Below, in pieces: positions 7,465 through 17,105 of a DNA stretch of 43,016 bases. The stretch is taken from positions 1 to 43,016 of the forward strand of contig CAZPUR010000009.1 of NCBI GenBank assembly GCA_964589815.1, written 5' to 3'. Under the pieces are notes generated by a model. It had not been told where the DNA came from, searched no databases, and worked only from the letters and a program-made list of their open reading frames with translations. Position 1 is the stretch's first letter. Each line of letters begins with the position of its first letter. Both the position numbers and the translations under genes were made by a program. Source of the stretch: CAZPUR01 sp964589815. GTDB taxonomy: Bacteria > Patescibacteriota > Microgenomatia > UBA1400.

Positions 7465-7470
7465 TATAAT
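7465..7470 (+). promoter_or_regulatory. -10 box of the methyltransferase gene
   Basis: TATAAT at 7465-7470 has TGGACC as a weak -35 at 7442-7447 (17-nt spacer). The ATG at 7469 lies inside the box, so it cannot be the start of this transcript. The next ATG (7481) is 10 nt downstream of the box. Confidence 0.5.
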
Positions 7471-7480
7471 GATTATCACA

Positions 7481-8365
7481 ATGCTTAACACGCAGAATCG
7501 ATGCCAATCTAGATGCAAAAATAGAGTTGATAGTAGAAAAATAAACAGAAAAAAAATGCCGTTAAATAGTATCGTTTGTGGAGATTGTGAGAATGTTCTT
7601 AAGATTTTTCCTAGTAGTTCTATTGATCTTATCGTTACTTCTCCTCCATATTCAGATAAAAGAAAAAACACTTATGGCGGAATTCATCCCGATGAATATA
7701 TAGATTGGTTTTTACCAAAGGCCAAACAATTTTATAGGGTTTTGAAGCTTCGCGGTACTTTTATACTGAACATAAAAGATGGTGCGGCCAATGGAGAAAG
7801 ACATATATACGCTCTTAATTTAGTATTAGAACTTAGAAAACAAGGTTGGTTTTGGACAGAGGAGTTTATATGGCACAAGAAAAATTCTTTTCCTGGTAAA
7901 TGGCCCAATAGATTTCGGGATGCTTGGGAACCATGCTTTCAATTTAACAAACAAAAAAGATTCAATATGTTTCAAGAAGAAGTTATGATACCAAGGGGAA
8001 AGTGGGCGGAAACAAGATTCAAAAATCTTAGTGAGGAAGATAAAAAAAGAAGGGAATCTAAAGTTAACAGCGGACTTGGAAGAAAGGTTTCAAATTGGAT
8101 AACACGAAAGAAAGTTTATCCAACTAATGTCATACATATGGCTACTGAAAGTTCAAATAAAAATCACAGTGCTGTTTTTCCAGTTGGCTTACCATCTTGG
8201 TTTATTAAGTTGTTTACTAAAAAGGGAGACGTTGTTTTAGATCCTTTCATAGGGTCAGGAACAACAGGTGTAGCTGCGAAAAATTTAGGAAGGAAATTTA
8301 TAGGAATAGATATAAAATCCAAATATTGTAAATCCGCCATGAAAAGGATTAATACTTCTATTTAG
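7481..8365 (+). CDS. DNA methyltransferase, beta-class (N4-cytosine or N6-adenine)
   Basis: The start at 7481 is chosen because the earlier ATG (7469) sits within the -10 box; an internal ATG at 7556 (MPLNSIVCGDCENVL) is an alternative. Catalytic motif IV is LIVTSPPYSDKRK. Near the C-terminus, motif I, the SAM-binding loop, reads DPFIGSGTTGVAAKNLGRK. The order IV before I is that of beta-class DNA methyltransferases, and SPPY fits N4-cytosine or N6-adenine. The target-recognition region is short (about 100-215). Its 3' end overlaps the DUF3883 gene tail-to-tail by 8 nt. It is likely the self-protection or modification part of the restriction-like locus at 8358-12599. Confidence 0.87.
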   Translation: MLNTQNRCQSRCKNRVDSRKINRKKMPLNSIVCGDCENVLKIFPSSSIDLIVTSPPYSDKRKNTYGGIHPDEYIDWFLPKAKQFYRVLKLRGTFILNIKDGAANGERHIYALNLVLELRKQGWFWTEEFIWHKKNSFPGKWPNRFRDAWEPCFQFNKQKRFNMFQEEVMIPRGKWAETRFKNLSEEDKKRRESKVNSGLGRKVSNWITRKKVYPTNVIHMATESSNKNHSAVFPVGLPSWFIKLFTKKGDVVLDPFIGSGTTGVAAKNLGRKFIGIDIKSKYCKSAMKRINTSI

Positions 8366-9305
8366 AGTGCTTTTCAATTTTTATAGAGAAGGAGAGAATT
8401 TCAATTTCTTGCCTCCAGTGCTTTTGATTCAGAAATACCTTGCGATAAGGGTTTTTTATTTGACGTAATGCCGTTATCTCGAGCGTTTTTCTATTTTTTA
8501 CAGGAATTAAGTATAAATAATAACTTTCACCTAAACACTTTGCCTTACTAATCTCATTTTTTGACCAATAAAACTTCCAATCATCTGAAGAAACTGCTTT
8601 TACTTCAATATATTTAGGGATAATTTTCCCGTCCCTTCGTATTTCGTAACTTTTAATATCATATCCTGCCATTACATTTTCTAGCGAAACGTGACGAATT
8701 TTTTTTTGGACATAGGTATTTTTTTTAAACTTATTCTTCTCCAATTTGTAAATCAGTAGTTCAGCAATTAAACCTAGTTCTTTTTCTGAGTTAATCCTTT
8801 TTTCAAACTGGTCATATGTAATATTTTTATAAGAAAGATAGGTGGTAGCAAACTCTTTTTTAATAAAGTACCTATTCGTGATTGGTTCAAAGTGAAGCAC
8901 TCCAAGACCAATAAGGAAGTTTCTTACTCCACTGTATTTCAATCTCTCTTGTGTTGTTGGCACAATTCCATAAGAATCTTGATTTTGTTCAAAACCATTA
9001 AAAAATTCCCCAAAGTATTTTAATAGATTGTTTTTCTTTTGGAATAAAATATCTATAAAAAATTGTTTTATAGATTCGCGGTCTAGTTTAATTACTCGTT
9101 TTAATGCTAAACTTGGTAAGAGTTTCTCATTTTTTGTTTTGATAACTTTAACTTCTTCTAAAAACTTTAAAGTATCTTGGAAGTTTATCGATTCAAGGTT
9201 GTACCATCTAGCTATTGTTTTAATGTTGAGTGATGAAGATGAATGAATTACTTTACACAAGATCAGAATTTGTTGCCAAGAAATTTTATCGAAATTAATT
9301 ATCAT
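8358..9305 (-). CDS. DUF3883 (NOV_C-like) nuclease-like protein
   Basis: A 315-residue protein. The N-terminal about 180 residues are helical and unrecognised. The C-terminal domain (about 190-300) carries GYDIKSYEIRRDG, then YIEVKAVSSDDWKFYWSKNE and GESYYLYLIPV. This is the DUF3883 pattern, in which the Asp of GYDI and the Glu/Lys of IEVK form a PD-(D/E)xK-like site. Such domains accompany restriction and helicase proteins. It is the third gene of an operon after the ParB-like and SNF2 genes, overlapping the SNF2 stop by 4 nt. It would supply DNA cleavage or damage sensing; this is inference. Confidence 0.75.
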   Translation of the reverse strand: MIINFDKISWQQILILCKVIHSSSSLNIKTIARWYNLESINFQDTLKFLEEVKVIKTKNEKLLPSLALKRVIKLDRESIKQFFIDILFQKKNNLLKYFGEFFNGFEQNQDSYGIVPTTQERLKYSGVRNFLIGLGVLHFEPITNRYFIKKEFATTYLSYKNITYDQFEKRINSEKELGLIAELLIYKLEKNKFKKNTYVQKKIRHVSLENVMAGYDIKSYEIRRDGKIIPKYIEVKAVSSDDWKFYWSKNEISKAKCLGESYYLYLIPVKNRKTLEITALRQIKNPYRKVFLNQKHWRQEIEILSFSIKIEKHSK

Positions 9306-11218
9306 TTTTTATTTTTACTAAATAGTCTTTTATATGCTTGTTCATCTTCATTTTCATCAACCATATCTAAACTATATATGTTATAGTCTTCTTCGATTAA
9401 ATCATTCATTCTTTTTGCTTTATCGTCTAGGTTCTGAGCGATATCTTGGTCGATTGTATTTTTATACTGCAGAAAATAATAATGGGTATCAATCTTTTCA
9501 GAGCCACCAACTCTGTGTATACGGTCTAACGATTGTAAGTATTGAGCACAATTATATGAAAGGTCGTAGTATATGGCAGTATGGCAGGTTGTATGTAAAG
9601 ATATCGATTCGGCACACGCTGCTGGATTAGCAATGAGAACATCTAGACCACTCTTGGAGTCCAAAAATTCTCTTCTAATTTTTTCTCGGGTTTCTTCTTT
9701 CCTTATAGACTCTTGTTCTATAGGTGTTTTACCATAAATAAGTTTGCTATAAATATGGTTTTTAGTAAGAGTAGAATGAATTAATTCAATGGTTTTTATG
9801 AAGTTGGACCAAACGATAACCTTCTTTTTTTCTTTCTGTATTTTATTAATAAATTTTAATAGATATTCTAGCTTTCCAGGCATCTCATAATTATCATAAT
9901 TTTTAATTATCTTAATTAGATCGGGATTAGATTCTAATAGGTCTTCGTTATAATTTTCTATTGCCGTTGCAAGAAGTTTAGCATATGAGGTACATTGTCT
10001 AAGTCTTATAATTCTTCCTCGCCTTAATAATTTAACTATATTAGCATTTCTTATATAATCTTCTTTACCATATTCTACAATGCGATTTTCTAAAATATCA
10101 TAAAGTTTTTTTTCATAAGCATTCATATCAATAAGAATTGGTTTATGTGAAATAGGGGGCCTAAGTCCTAAATCAGACTTTCTTACCCTATAAAAAAGAG
10201 GTCCAACATTTGATTTAAGGATTTCTTTGACTTGAGAATAATTATTCTGACGTTCAAGTTGCTGCATTTTTATTTTTAAATTTACCCCTATTGGATTGTT
10301 CATGGGCCACAAAAAATCAAACAAGTTGTAAATATCGGCATAACTTCTAGGCATTGGTGTTCCTGTAAGAACGCATCTAAACTTAGCGTATTTAGCTAAA
10401 TCAAGTATTATATTTGCCCAATTTCCTTCAATTTTTTTTATATAATGTGCTTCATCTATAACTAAAAAAATGTCTATTCCCCTTCTACGCATAAAAGTTA
10501 TTACATCTTGATAATCTTGTAAGAGAGTTTGGAAAGTTGATAAATATAATTCTGGTCTTCTAGCATCTGTAGCAACAAAATAAGAAGACTTTCTTAAACC
10601 CGGATTACCACCCGCTAAAATTTGGTATTTTGGAGATCTATTTAGGGTTAATTTAAATTCGTCTCTCCATGGTTGAAAACATGAGGGCGGTCCAACAATA
10701 AATATGATATTAACTTTATCTTCCAATCTCAATTTTTCATAAACACTAAGAACTACTGATGTCTTACCACTGCCCGGAACTGAAAAATTTGCACCATTTT
10801 TGACAAGATATAAATGTGTTGCTGCTTTCAACTGGTGTTTTTTTAAAGGACGTGCAAGAATTTTGCTTAAATCTGTAGTAATAGTTTGAACCTCTTTTTG
10901 CTGATAAACCCCATCTTTAAATTTTTTTCCAGCTTGTAAAATATTTCCAAAATTTTTATTAGACTTTTTAATCGCATTTAGTACCTCTTTACAACTATTA
11001 CTTAATGAAAACTGGACGTCTTCATTAATAAAAAAATTAACTATCTTTAGTAAAAAACTACCATCATCGTTAATTTTTCTTTTGTAACCAGCACCGTCTC
11101 TTCTAAATCCCCAATAGTTGAGTTGACTTTTTTGTGAAGACTTCAAATCACAATTCAGAAGAATCAAAAATCCATTCTTTAAATCCATCAACATAGGATT
11201 AATTAACGTCCGGAGCAC
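9302..11218 (-). CDS. SNF2-family helicase-like ATPase
   Basis: A 638-residue protein. After about 115 unrecognised residues come the helicase lobes: Walker A VPGSGKTSVVL (about 148-158), Walker B VIDEAHYIKK (about 253-262), motif III LTGTPMPRSYADIYNLFDFL, then lobe 2 with KVIVWSNF and motif VI LQSLDRIHRVGGSEKI. The spacing and the QxxDRxHR motif are SNF2-type, as in RapA, DISARM DrmD and DNA-translocating restriction subunits. It overlaps the ParB-like gene by 20 nt and DUF3883 by 4 nt, so all three are cotranscribed and probably form one complex. Confidence 0.87.
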   Translation of the reverse strand: MLRTLINPMLMDLKNGFLILLNCDLKSSQKSQLNYWGFRRDGAGYKRKINDDGSFLLKIVNFFINEDVQFSLSNSCKEVLNAIKKSNKNFGNILQAGKKFKDGVYQQKEVQTITTDLSKILARPLKKHQLKAATHLYLVKNGANFSVPGSGKTSVVLSVYEKLRLEDKVNIIFIVGPPSCFQPWRDEFKLTLNRSPKYQILAGGNPGLRKSSYFVATDARRPELYLSTFQTLLQDYQDVITFMRRRGIDIFLVIDEAHYIKKIEGNWANIILDLAKYAKFRCVLTGTPMPRSYADIYNLFDFLWPMNNPIGVNLKIKMQQLERQNNYSQVKEILKSNVGPLFYRVRKSDLGLRPPISHKPILIDMNAYEKKLYDILENRIVEYGKEDYIRNANIVKLLRRGRIIRLRQCTSYAKLLATAIENYNEDLLESNPDLIKIIKNYDNYEMPGKLEYLLKFINKIQKEKKKVIVWSNFIKTIELIHSTLTKNHIYSKLIYGKTPIEQESIRKEETREKIRREFLDSKSGLDVLIANPAACAESISLHTTCHTAIYYDLSYNCAQYLQSLDRIHRVGGSEKIDTHYYFLQYKNTIDQDIAQNLDDKAKRMNDLIEEDYNIYSLDMVDENEDEQAYKRLFSKNKK

Positions 11219-12599
11219 GTTTTTTTAGTTGTTTTCCTATTTGATAAAATTCATGCTCAATTTCTTTTATTCTTTCCCTAATACTACGGATCAACTTTTT
11301 AGCTTTATCTTGATCAGATATTTGAATAGATCTTAACTCCATTTTTTCATGCTTTAATTTTTTGAGTGCAGCTTCTAAAAGAGTTAAAGGTGTTTCAGCG
11401 ATCTGACTATGATCAAAAAAATTCCTAGCTATTCTAACGTGTTTTGTTATTTGTGTTTCATTTTTTCCACCCCAAATTTTATCGATAATTCTAGGGTCAA
11501 GTTCTTTTCCTTCTTTATCAACTTTTTCTTCTTGAGATAAATCATTATCTATTTCTGTAATTTTTAATATTTCTATCTTTGCTTCAGGATTCGCCAACCA
11601 CTTAGTAAAAGACCTCATTATTTCATGAACTTTACCTATAGTGGGAATCTCACGCTTTCTTATAATTTTAAATGCGGCATCTTCTATTTTGCCAATTTCC
11701 CCTTCCTCAACACCAATTTCTATTAATTTTTTCCTATTCAGTAATTTTTGATGAACGTTTTTATGATAATCAATGAAAGCTTGCCATCTCCCTTCTGGAT
11801 CATCTCTGCCTTTTGATACAGTATCGTAGAGTTTATCTCTGCCCAATATACTGAGATAGTTGTCTACACACGCTAATGGACCAAGAAATTCGTCCTGTAT
11901 TTTCTTCACTTCTTTCTTAAAGGCGCGCTGAGATAAGTTAATAAAATTTGGATCATCACGTAACTGGACTTCTAGAGGCATTCCTGATTCAATTTTACGT
12001 CGGATAGAAAGAGCTCGATCAAAGTTATAATATTCTGCCTTCCCATCACTCTGAAGTTGACATCTATTCTCTATTTGTTCTATCTCTTTAACTGTAGGAG
12101 AACCTCCTGGATCAGTCTTGCTAGGAAGAATAACTACTCTTAAAACTTGGAATTTAGGATCCTCTGGAAATTCTTTTTGAAGAAGTTCAAGGGCAAGCTT
12201 TCTTCTGTTGCCATTAATTAAAAACCCATCGCAAGTTATTATCGCTGGTTCTCTTTGGCCACCATGAAGTAAGGAGCGTTTTAATTCCTCTGTCTTTTTT
12301 ATATCCTTGTTATACAAAAATTTTCCAAGGATTTTTTGATCTTCTATTTCAACTTCAGAAAGAGGTCTATAGTTTTTTTCAAAACTTAAAACGTCAGAGG
12401 CTATCCTACCATTATCCTTCCTAAAACGCAAAATATTAGTAGGAACCTCAGATACGGGACGTGGACTATTATTTGTTCGTTCGTTTCTGAAGTCTATAAC
12501 CCATTTGGTAGGCTCCGCGGGGTTTCTTTTATTTACTTCAATTTCATGAGTAAAGTCATCAATTATCTCTCTTCGTGGTTCTTTTGTTATTTTTGTCAT
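11199..12599 (-). CDS. ParB/Srx-like domain protein, first gene of restriction-like operon
   Basis: A protein of 466 residues from the ATG at 12599. An upstream TTG (12620) is excluded because it lies at the -10 box. Around residues 130-165 the ParB-type nucleotide or DNA-binding signature is seen: LLHGGQREPAIITCDGF followed by LINGNRRKLALELL, where GNRR corresponds to the GERR box of ParB. A Cys-containing segment and a long, mostly helical C-terminal half follow, ending in a coiled coil (about 400-466). ParB-fold proteins act as CTP or NTP-dependent DNA clamps or as modification sensors (SspE, DndB-like). Its place before a SNF2 motor and a nuclease suggests target recognition. Function is inferred. 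Confidence 0.7.
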   Translation of the reverse strand: MTKITKEPRREIIDDFTHEIEVNKRNPAEPTKWVIDFRNERTNNSPRPVSEVPTNILRFRKDNGRIASDVLSFEKNYRPLSEVEIEDQKILGKFLYNKDIKKTEELKRSLLHGGQREPAIITCDGFLINGNRRKLALELLQKEFPEDPKFQVLRVVILPSKTDPGGSPTVKEIEQIENRCQLQSDGKAEYYNFDRALSIRRKIESGMPLEVQLRDDPNFINLSQRAFKKEVKKIQDEFLGPLACVDNYLSILGRDKLYDTVSKGRDDPEGRWQAFIDYHKNVHQKLLNRKKLIEIGVEEGEIGKIEDAAFKIIRKREIPTIGKVHEIMRSFTKWLANPEAKIEILKITEIDNDLSQEEKVDKEGKELDPRIIDKIWGGKNETQITKHVRIARNFFDHSQIAETPLTLLEAALKKLKHEKMELRSIQISDQDKAKKLIRSIRERIKEIEHEFYQIGKQLKKRAPDVN

Positions 12600-12609
12600 T
12601 GTTAAACTG

Positions 12610-12615
12610 AATATA
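12610..12615 (-). promoter_or_regulatory. -10 box of the ParB/SNF2/DUF3883 operon
   Basis: On the minus strand TATATT lies at 12615-12610, ten nt before the ATG at 12599. This predicts a nearly leaderless transcript. Confidence 0.45.
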
Positions 12616-12792
12616 TACAAACCCCTGGTAAGATATTCTTATATTTATTTTACCACTTTAAATATAAACTATCATCTTTATCGATTAATAGGATTTCCAA
12701 TATGGATTAACACCTCCTACTTAAATAATCTTTAAACTTCCCTCACTAGAAAATCTCCTTAGATTATTATCTGGGTTTCCCACCTGGGAGGT

Positions 12793-12808
12793 TCCGCCAG
12801 CTGGCGGA
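12793..12808. repeat. 16-nt perfect palindrome (copy 2)
   Basis: Identical to 1664-1679. It lies in a 430-nt non-coding stretch (12621-13036), 12 nt after a CCCA/TGGG mini-hairpin. The rest of that stretch holds the repeat motif at 12838 and nothing else I can support. Confidence 0.85.
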
Positions 12809-12837
12809 TTGAGAACACCTAGGGTTTTTAACAAAAA

Positions 12838-12870
12838 AGGACTAAGAGGTCCTAGACCGAGCTGTTCAGC
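12838..12870 (+). repeat. CTAGACC-TGCTCAGC repeat motif (copy A)
   Basis: The motif GGTCCTAGACCGAGCTG followed by TTCAGC resembles three copies at 19590-19621, 19661-19683 and 21311-21336. GGTC/GACC forms a small stem. It may be a degraded copy of the long repeat at 19502 and 21211. Confidence 0.6.
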
Positions 12871-13036
12871 GTAAATATAATCAAAATTATGCTGACTGAC
12901 TTGCATTTTTTATCTAACCCAGTAAAATAATTTACCATAAAACTGTTTTTAATGAAAAAGAAGGGTATTGTCTGTTACTATATGATAGTAGACTGAAATT
13001 TAAACCCTTTTTTAATCAAAAAAGCCAGAAAATCTT

Positions 13037-13993
13037 ATGCTTAATAGATTACATAGACAGATTAGAGAAAAAAATTTTACTGGTAAGCTTAAACAGAAAC
13101 CTTCAATGCAGGGAAAAATTTTGAAGGCAATACAAAAAATGTATGGCCAATTTCCTTTTCCTCCACCCCAGCGCAGATATAGTTATAAAAACCATGCAAT
13201 TTATGTTTACAAATTATTTAAGAAGTTAAAAATAAATCCTGATGGTCAGACTTTTGCTGATATTGCTTGTGGTACAGGATTAATGATGTTGGACTATGCT
13301 TTACAGTTTCCTAAAACTAAATTTATAGGTTATGACATTGGTTCAAAGTCAGTAGAAATTGCAAATAAGAATTTTAAAAGAGAAAATGTAAATGCTAGAG
13401 CCAAGAGCTACTTGAAAAATATATTAAATATAAAAGATAGTGAACGGTTTACTTATATAGTTTCGTGGGGAACAATTCATCATTTATCTGATCCAGAAAA
13501 AGGGATTCATTTGCTTTGCAGAGCGCTCAAATCAGGTGGTATTCTTCGTACTGGTATTTATGGGTATTATGGAAATTGGGAACGGAGAATTCAACAAGAA
13601 ATTGTAGATACTATTCTTAAAGATTCTATGGATTTTGAGGCTCGGATTAATCTGGTTCAAGCTTGGATAAAAGGCGATAAAACTTTTAAGAATATATTTA
13701 CAGCACCGCCTGTCGATGTTCGAGATAAAAATTGGATAGTTGATGAATTTCTTCATGTTTGGGAACAGCATTTAAAGTTAAAAGATGTAATAAAATGGTT
13801 AAAGAATGAGAATATGAAAATAATTTGCTTAACGGATTATTACGATAACGAAATTTCTTTGGATATTCGTAATTATTCTACCAATGCTCAATTTATTAAA
13901 AGAGTTCTCCAGCTTCCATTTGAGCATCAATGCCACTTAATTGATCTTATAGTGCGTCCATATTGGATTTCTTTAATTGCTCAAAAAACTTAA
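13037..13993 (+). CDS. Class I SAM-dependent methyltransferase
   Basis: A 318-residue protein. SAM-binding motif I reads FADIACGTGLMMLDYA, followed by the acidic residue of motif II (FIGYDIGSKSVEIA) and a post-motif region SWGTIHHLSDPEKGIHLL typical of small-molecule methyltransferases. A C-terminal extension of about 150 residues is unrecognised. It ends 4 nt before the convergent stop of asnB. It sits beside the sugar-phosphate operon, so methylation of a glycan or secondary metabolite is possible, but the substrate cannot be read from the sequence. Confidence 0.8.
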   Translation: MLNRLHRQIREKNFTGKLKQKPSMQGKILKAIQKMYGQFPFPPPQRRYSYKNHAIYVYKLFKKLKINPDGQTFADIACGTGLMMLDYALQFPKTKFIGYDIGSKSVEIANKNFKRENVNARAKSYLKNILNIKDSERFTYIVSWGTIHHLSDPEKGIHLLCRALKSGGILRTGIYGYYGNWERRIQQEIVDTILKDSMDFEARINLVQAWIKGDKTFKNIFTAPPVDVRDKNWIVDEFLHVWEQHLKLKDVIKWLKNENMKIICLTDYYDNEISLDIRNYSTNAQFIKRVLQLPFEHQCHLIDLIVRPYWISLIAQKT

Positions 13994-13997
13994 CTTC

Positions 13998-15962
13998 TTA
14001 ATTTGAAAGTAAGCCTTTATTTTTTTCTATGAATAAATGATGTAGTACTTGCGTAGTAAGGATAAATACAAAAGCACTTTCAATAAACTTACGATCTTTT
14101 TCCTTACAAAGGGTATTCAGCCTAGAACTAATATCTCTAACCATTTCCGGCTTAAAATATCCTGATTTTTTAATCATCCTATCTGATAAAAGCTCCTCAA
14201 CATAGCTGCCCTTAGTTTTATTTTGAGAAAAAGGCGTATCGTTTGGAGCCAAATATCCTTGTTTTGGCCTATGAACTATTTTTTTAGGAAGTAGCCCTTC
14301 CATCATTTTTCTTAGAATATATTTATCGTTCACTCCATGCTGTCTTAAATCTTCATTAATTTGCAACGCAAAGGAGGCAATTTCTTCACCAAGGTAAGGA
14401 AGCCTTTTTTCTACAGCATGGGCCATAAAAACTCTATCCCCCTGAGAAGAAAGAATATACCCTTCTTGTTTGGTAATAATTTCTGCATGTTGAGCCCATC
14501 CAAGATTGGTTATTTCTTCCTGATTGTTTCCCATAAATGTTCTCAGAGATCTAAGGGCAATTCTGTCTGCCCCTTCTCTTAAATAATTTTTTTTGAATAG
14601 ACTAAGTAATTTTTTTGTAGCTTTCCAGCGTGAATAATGGGAAGGGAATCCAGGAATTATTTTTGGATTGGTTTGATACTCCCTTTTCATTTTTTGAAAT
14701 TCATTTAGACTAACTTCTTGCTGCAAAAAACCTTCAAGGTCTTTTTTAGCTCTTTTTTCTGATTTATTGTTAAGGAAAATTGCCCTTATTTCTCCTTCCA
14801 GAAAGATAGGATATCCACAAAATAATTCATCTGCTCCCTCGCCGCTCAATATGGTTTTAAATCCAGCCTCAGAAATAAATTTAGAGAAAGTAAACAAGGG
14901 AATTGCAGCTGTACGGAAAAGAGGACTTTCTGTATGCCAAATAACTTGTGGTAAGGTTTTTAAAATTAGTCGATCATCGCAATACATTTCATGATGCTTA
15001 AAGCCTAAAAATTTGGCTAATTTTCTTTGAAAATATGATTCATCAAACTGCTGATCTGAAAATTTAATTCCAAATGAAGTATTTATTCTTCCAGGTGTGT
15101 TTTTACTAAAATAACCTAAAGCTGATGAGTCTATTCCTCCACTTATACTTACTGCCACTGGTTCATCTCCATGATTAGTGTATGTAGTTACTACTTTTTC
15201 AAGTTTTTCTTTAAGCCCCTTTTTTAATTTATTAATATCATCACTCCCTTTAATTGATTTTTTATGAATCAGGGGTAAGTGCCAATATTGCTCTAGATCT
15301 ATTCTCCAAGATTTAAGATCAATGCTTAGGCTATAAGCAGGGGGAATTCTTTTAATGTTCTCAAAACAAGTATTTGGAGGAGTAGGAGAATAAATAAAAG
15401 CCGTTTCCGCCAGTCCTTGCGGATCAAGAATAGGAGAAATCATTGAGTCTTCAAAAATGGCTTTCATTTCTGAAGCAAAAATAAAATTATTATAAGCTTT
15501 ACAGTAAAAAAGTGGACAAATTCCAAATCTATCTCTAGTCGCAAAGATTTGTTTTCTATTTTTATCCCATAAAACAAAAGCGAATTGACCCTGTAATTTC
15601 CCCACTGTTTTTTTACCAAATTCTTCATAAAGATGAAGAATTACTTCGCAGTCTGAAAAAGTTGAAAATCTATGTCCTTTTCTCTCGAGCCCCCTTTTCA
15701 ACTCTTTATAATTATAAATTTCTCCATTGCAGATAAGATATAAACTTTTGTTTTCGTTTGATAAGGGCTGCATAGAGGTTGGTCCACCAACAAATGCTAA
15801 ACGAGTAAACCCAAGATAACAATGATTATCTGTATAATAAGCTTGAGCGTCGGGTCCTCTATGAATAACGCTTTTTATCATGCGTTTGAGTAAATTCATA
15901 CGTACGGAGTGGGTTTCAAAATTACTTGATTTACGATAAAGGCTTCCTATAATTCCACACAT
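13998..15962 (-). CDS. asnB: Asparagine synthase (glutamine-hydrolysing) family amidotransferase
   Basis: A 654-residue protein, slightly longer than usual. The N-terminal Ntn glutaminase has Cys2 (MCGIIGSLY), VIHRGPDAQAY and CNGEIYNYKEL. The synthetase half has the PP-loop SISGGIDSSALGYF, LSGEGADELFCGYP and a C-terminal RLPYLGEE segment. The family transfers ammonia from glutamine to an AMP-activated carboxylate, aspartate in AsnB itself. It is the last gene of the epimerase-RpiB-cyclase operon, 40 nt after the cyclase. Relatives in polysaccharide clusters amidate sugar acids, so a substrate other than aspartate is possible. Confidence 0.9.
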   Translation of the reverse strand: MCGIIGSLYRKSSNFETHSVRMNLLKRMIKSVIHRGPDAQAYYTDNHCYLGFTRLAFVGGPTSMQPLSNENKSLYLICNGEIYNYKELKRGLERKGHRFSTFSDCEVILHLYEEFGKKTVGKLQGQFAFVLWDKNRKQIFATRDRFGICPLFYCKAYNNFIFASEMKAIFEDSMISPILDPQGLAETAFIYSPTPPNTCFENIKRIPPAYSLSIDLKSWRIDLEQYWHLPLIHKKSIKGSDDINKLKKGLKEKLEKVVTTYTNHGDEPVAVSISGGIDSSALGYFSKNTPGRINTSFGIKFSDQQFDESYFQRKLAKFLGFKHHEMYCDDRLILKTLPQVIWHTESPLFRTAAIPLFTFSKFISEAGFKTILSGEGADELFCGYPIFLEGEIRAIFLNNKSEKRAKKDLEGFLQQEVSLNEFQKMKREYQTNPKIIPGFPSHYSRWKATKKLLSLFKKNYLREGADRIALRSLRTFMGNNQEEITNLGWAQHAEIITKQEGYILSSQGDRVFMAHAVEKRLPYLGEEIASFALQINEDLRQHGVNDKYILRKMMEGLLPKKIVHRPKQGYLAPNDTPFSQNKTKGSYVEELLSDRMIKKSGYFKPEMVRDISSRLNTLCKEKDRKFIESAFVFILTTQVLHHLFIEKNKGLLSN

Positions 15963-16002
15963 ATCAGAATAGACAATTATTTATAATTTTATCTTTTATT
16001 TT

Positions 16003-17091
16003 TTATAGTATCTTCTTGAAAATAGATTTTATTTCTTTCTTAGAAATTGTTGTTAACCATCCATTTCTGCTAGTAGATGCGACTTCTCCTATCTTTTTAG
16101 GCAAGATAAATTGGAAACCCTCAGAGGTAACCAATTTTTTATAAAGAAGCATTTTAGAAAGGAGAGAATCCAAACTTACCTTCTTAGGAAATTCTACTGG
16201 TAAACCAAATGCTTTTAATAATCTTTTTTGTCTTAACCATTCATCTTTTTTCCAGATACCTAAATAGCAAGCAATCGCACCTTCTATGTTCATTCCAATA
16301 GCAACACACTCTCCGTGTTTGGCGTTTTTTAATAAAGTTTCTAAAGCATGTCCTACTGCATGCCCGTAAAGTAATTTAATCTTATGCTGTGGAGGTTCCT
16401 GAGAATTTTTCATTTTAAGATGAGCAGAATGTCTAATGATGTCCAACAAATCTTTGTTTTTTAAATCTATAGTTTTATTTTTAGATAATTTTTCTAATCT
16501 TAAAAAGAATTCTTTGTCGAATAAAGCCCCTGCTTTTACAATTTCACCAAATCCTGACCAAAACTCATCTTTTGGCAAATTCTCAAGAGACTTAAGAATA
16601 TTTACTACAAGAATTGGGTAATGTACCGCTCCGACTGAATTTTTAACTCCCGCAAAATCAATTGCTGTTTTTCCTCCAATTGAGGCATCTGTCATTCCGA
16701 GAGTCGTTGTTGGAAAGAGGACATGAGGAATTCCTCTTTGATAGCAAGCAGCAGCAAAACCAACTAGATCAGAGGTAGTACCGCCCCCAATTCCAATTAA
16801 CACCTCTGGAACACAACAAACAGCTTTTCTCCAAATATTGGAAAGATTTTTAAGCGATTTTGGGCCAAATTTAAAATTAAAAATATGAAGGTTTAAACCA
16901 ATTTTCCGAAGCCTGTTTAAAATATTATCTACATAATTTTTGGAGATTGATGTATCAACAATAACCAAAGCATTTTTAAACTGTAAAATTTCCTCGGGTT
17001 TCCAATAACTAGGAATTTTTTCCCAAAACTCAACTACAAATTTATTATCAAGGCCAAAAGGTTTATACGTTAGTCTATTTATATTGTTCAT
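16003..17091 (-). CDS. Sugar-phosphate cyclase of the 3-dehydroquinate synthase family
   Basis: A 362-residue protein with the family's NAD-binding IGIGGGTTSDLVGFAAACY and FPTTTLGMTDASIGGKTA. The metal ligands are visible in GFGEIVKAG (Glu), YGHAVGHALE (His) and KHGECVAIGM (His). In true DHQ synthase the substrate-binding Arg and Asn lie in an R-x3-N-F-GH segment. Here the stretch reads KIKLLYGH, so the Asn is Leu and the Arg is Lys. No other shikimate gene is nearby. With an AlsE-like epimerase and RpiB directly upstream (14-nt gaps), it may cyclise another sugar phosphate, as EEVS or DOI synthases do. The exact reaction is uncertain. Confidence 0.75.
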   Translation of the reverse strand: MNNINRLTYKPFGLDNKFVVEFWEKIPSYWKPEEILQFKNALVIVDTSISKNYVDNILNRLRKIGLNLHIFNFKFGPKSLKNLSNIWRKAVCCVPEVLIGIGGGTTSDLVGFAAACYQRGIPHVLFPTTTLGMTDASIGGKTAIDFAGVKNSVGAVHYPILVVNILKSLENLPKDEFWSGFGEIVKAGALFDKEFFLRLEKLSKNKTIDLKNKDLLDIIRHSAHLKMKNSQEPPQHKIKLLYGHAVGHALETLLKNAKHGECVAIGMNIEGAIACYLGIWKKDEWLRQKRLLKAFGLPVEFPKKVSLDSLLSKMLLYKKLVTSEGFQFILPKKIGEVASTSRNGWLTTISKKEIKSIFKKIL

Positions 17092-17105
17092 GTTTTCCTT
17101 TCGTT

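Noticed and set aside
12721..12906. Minus-strand 61-codon frame
   Set aside because: It lies over the 16-nt palindrome and the repeat motif, with no family resemblance and no promoter.
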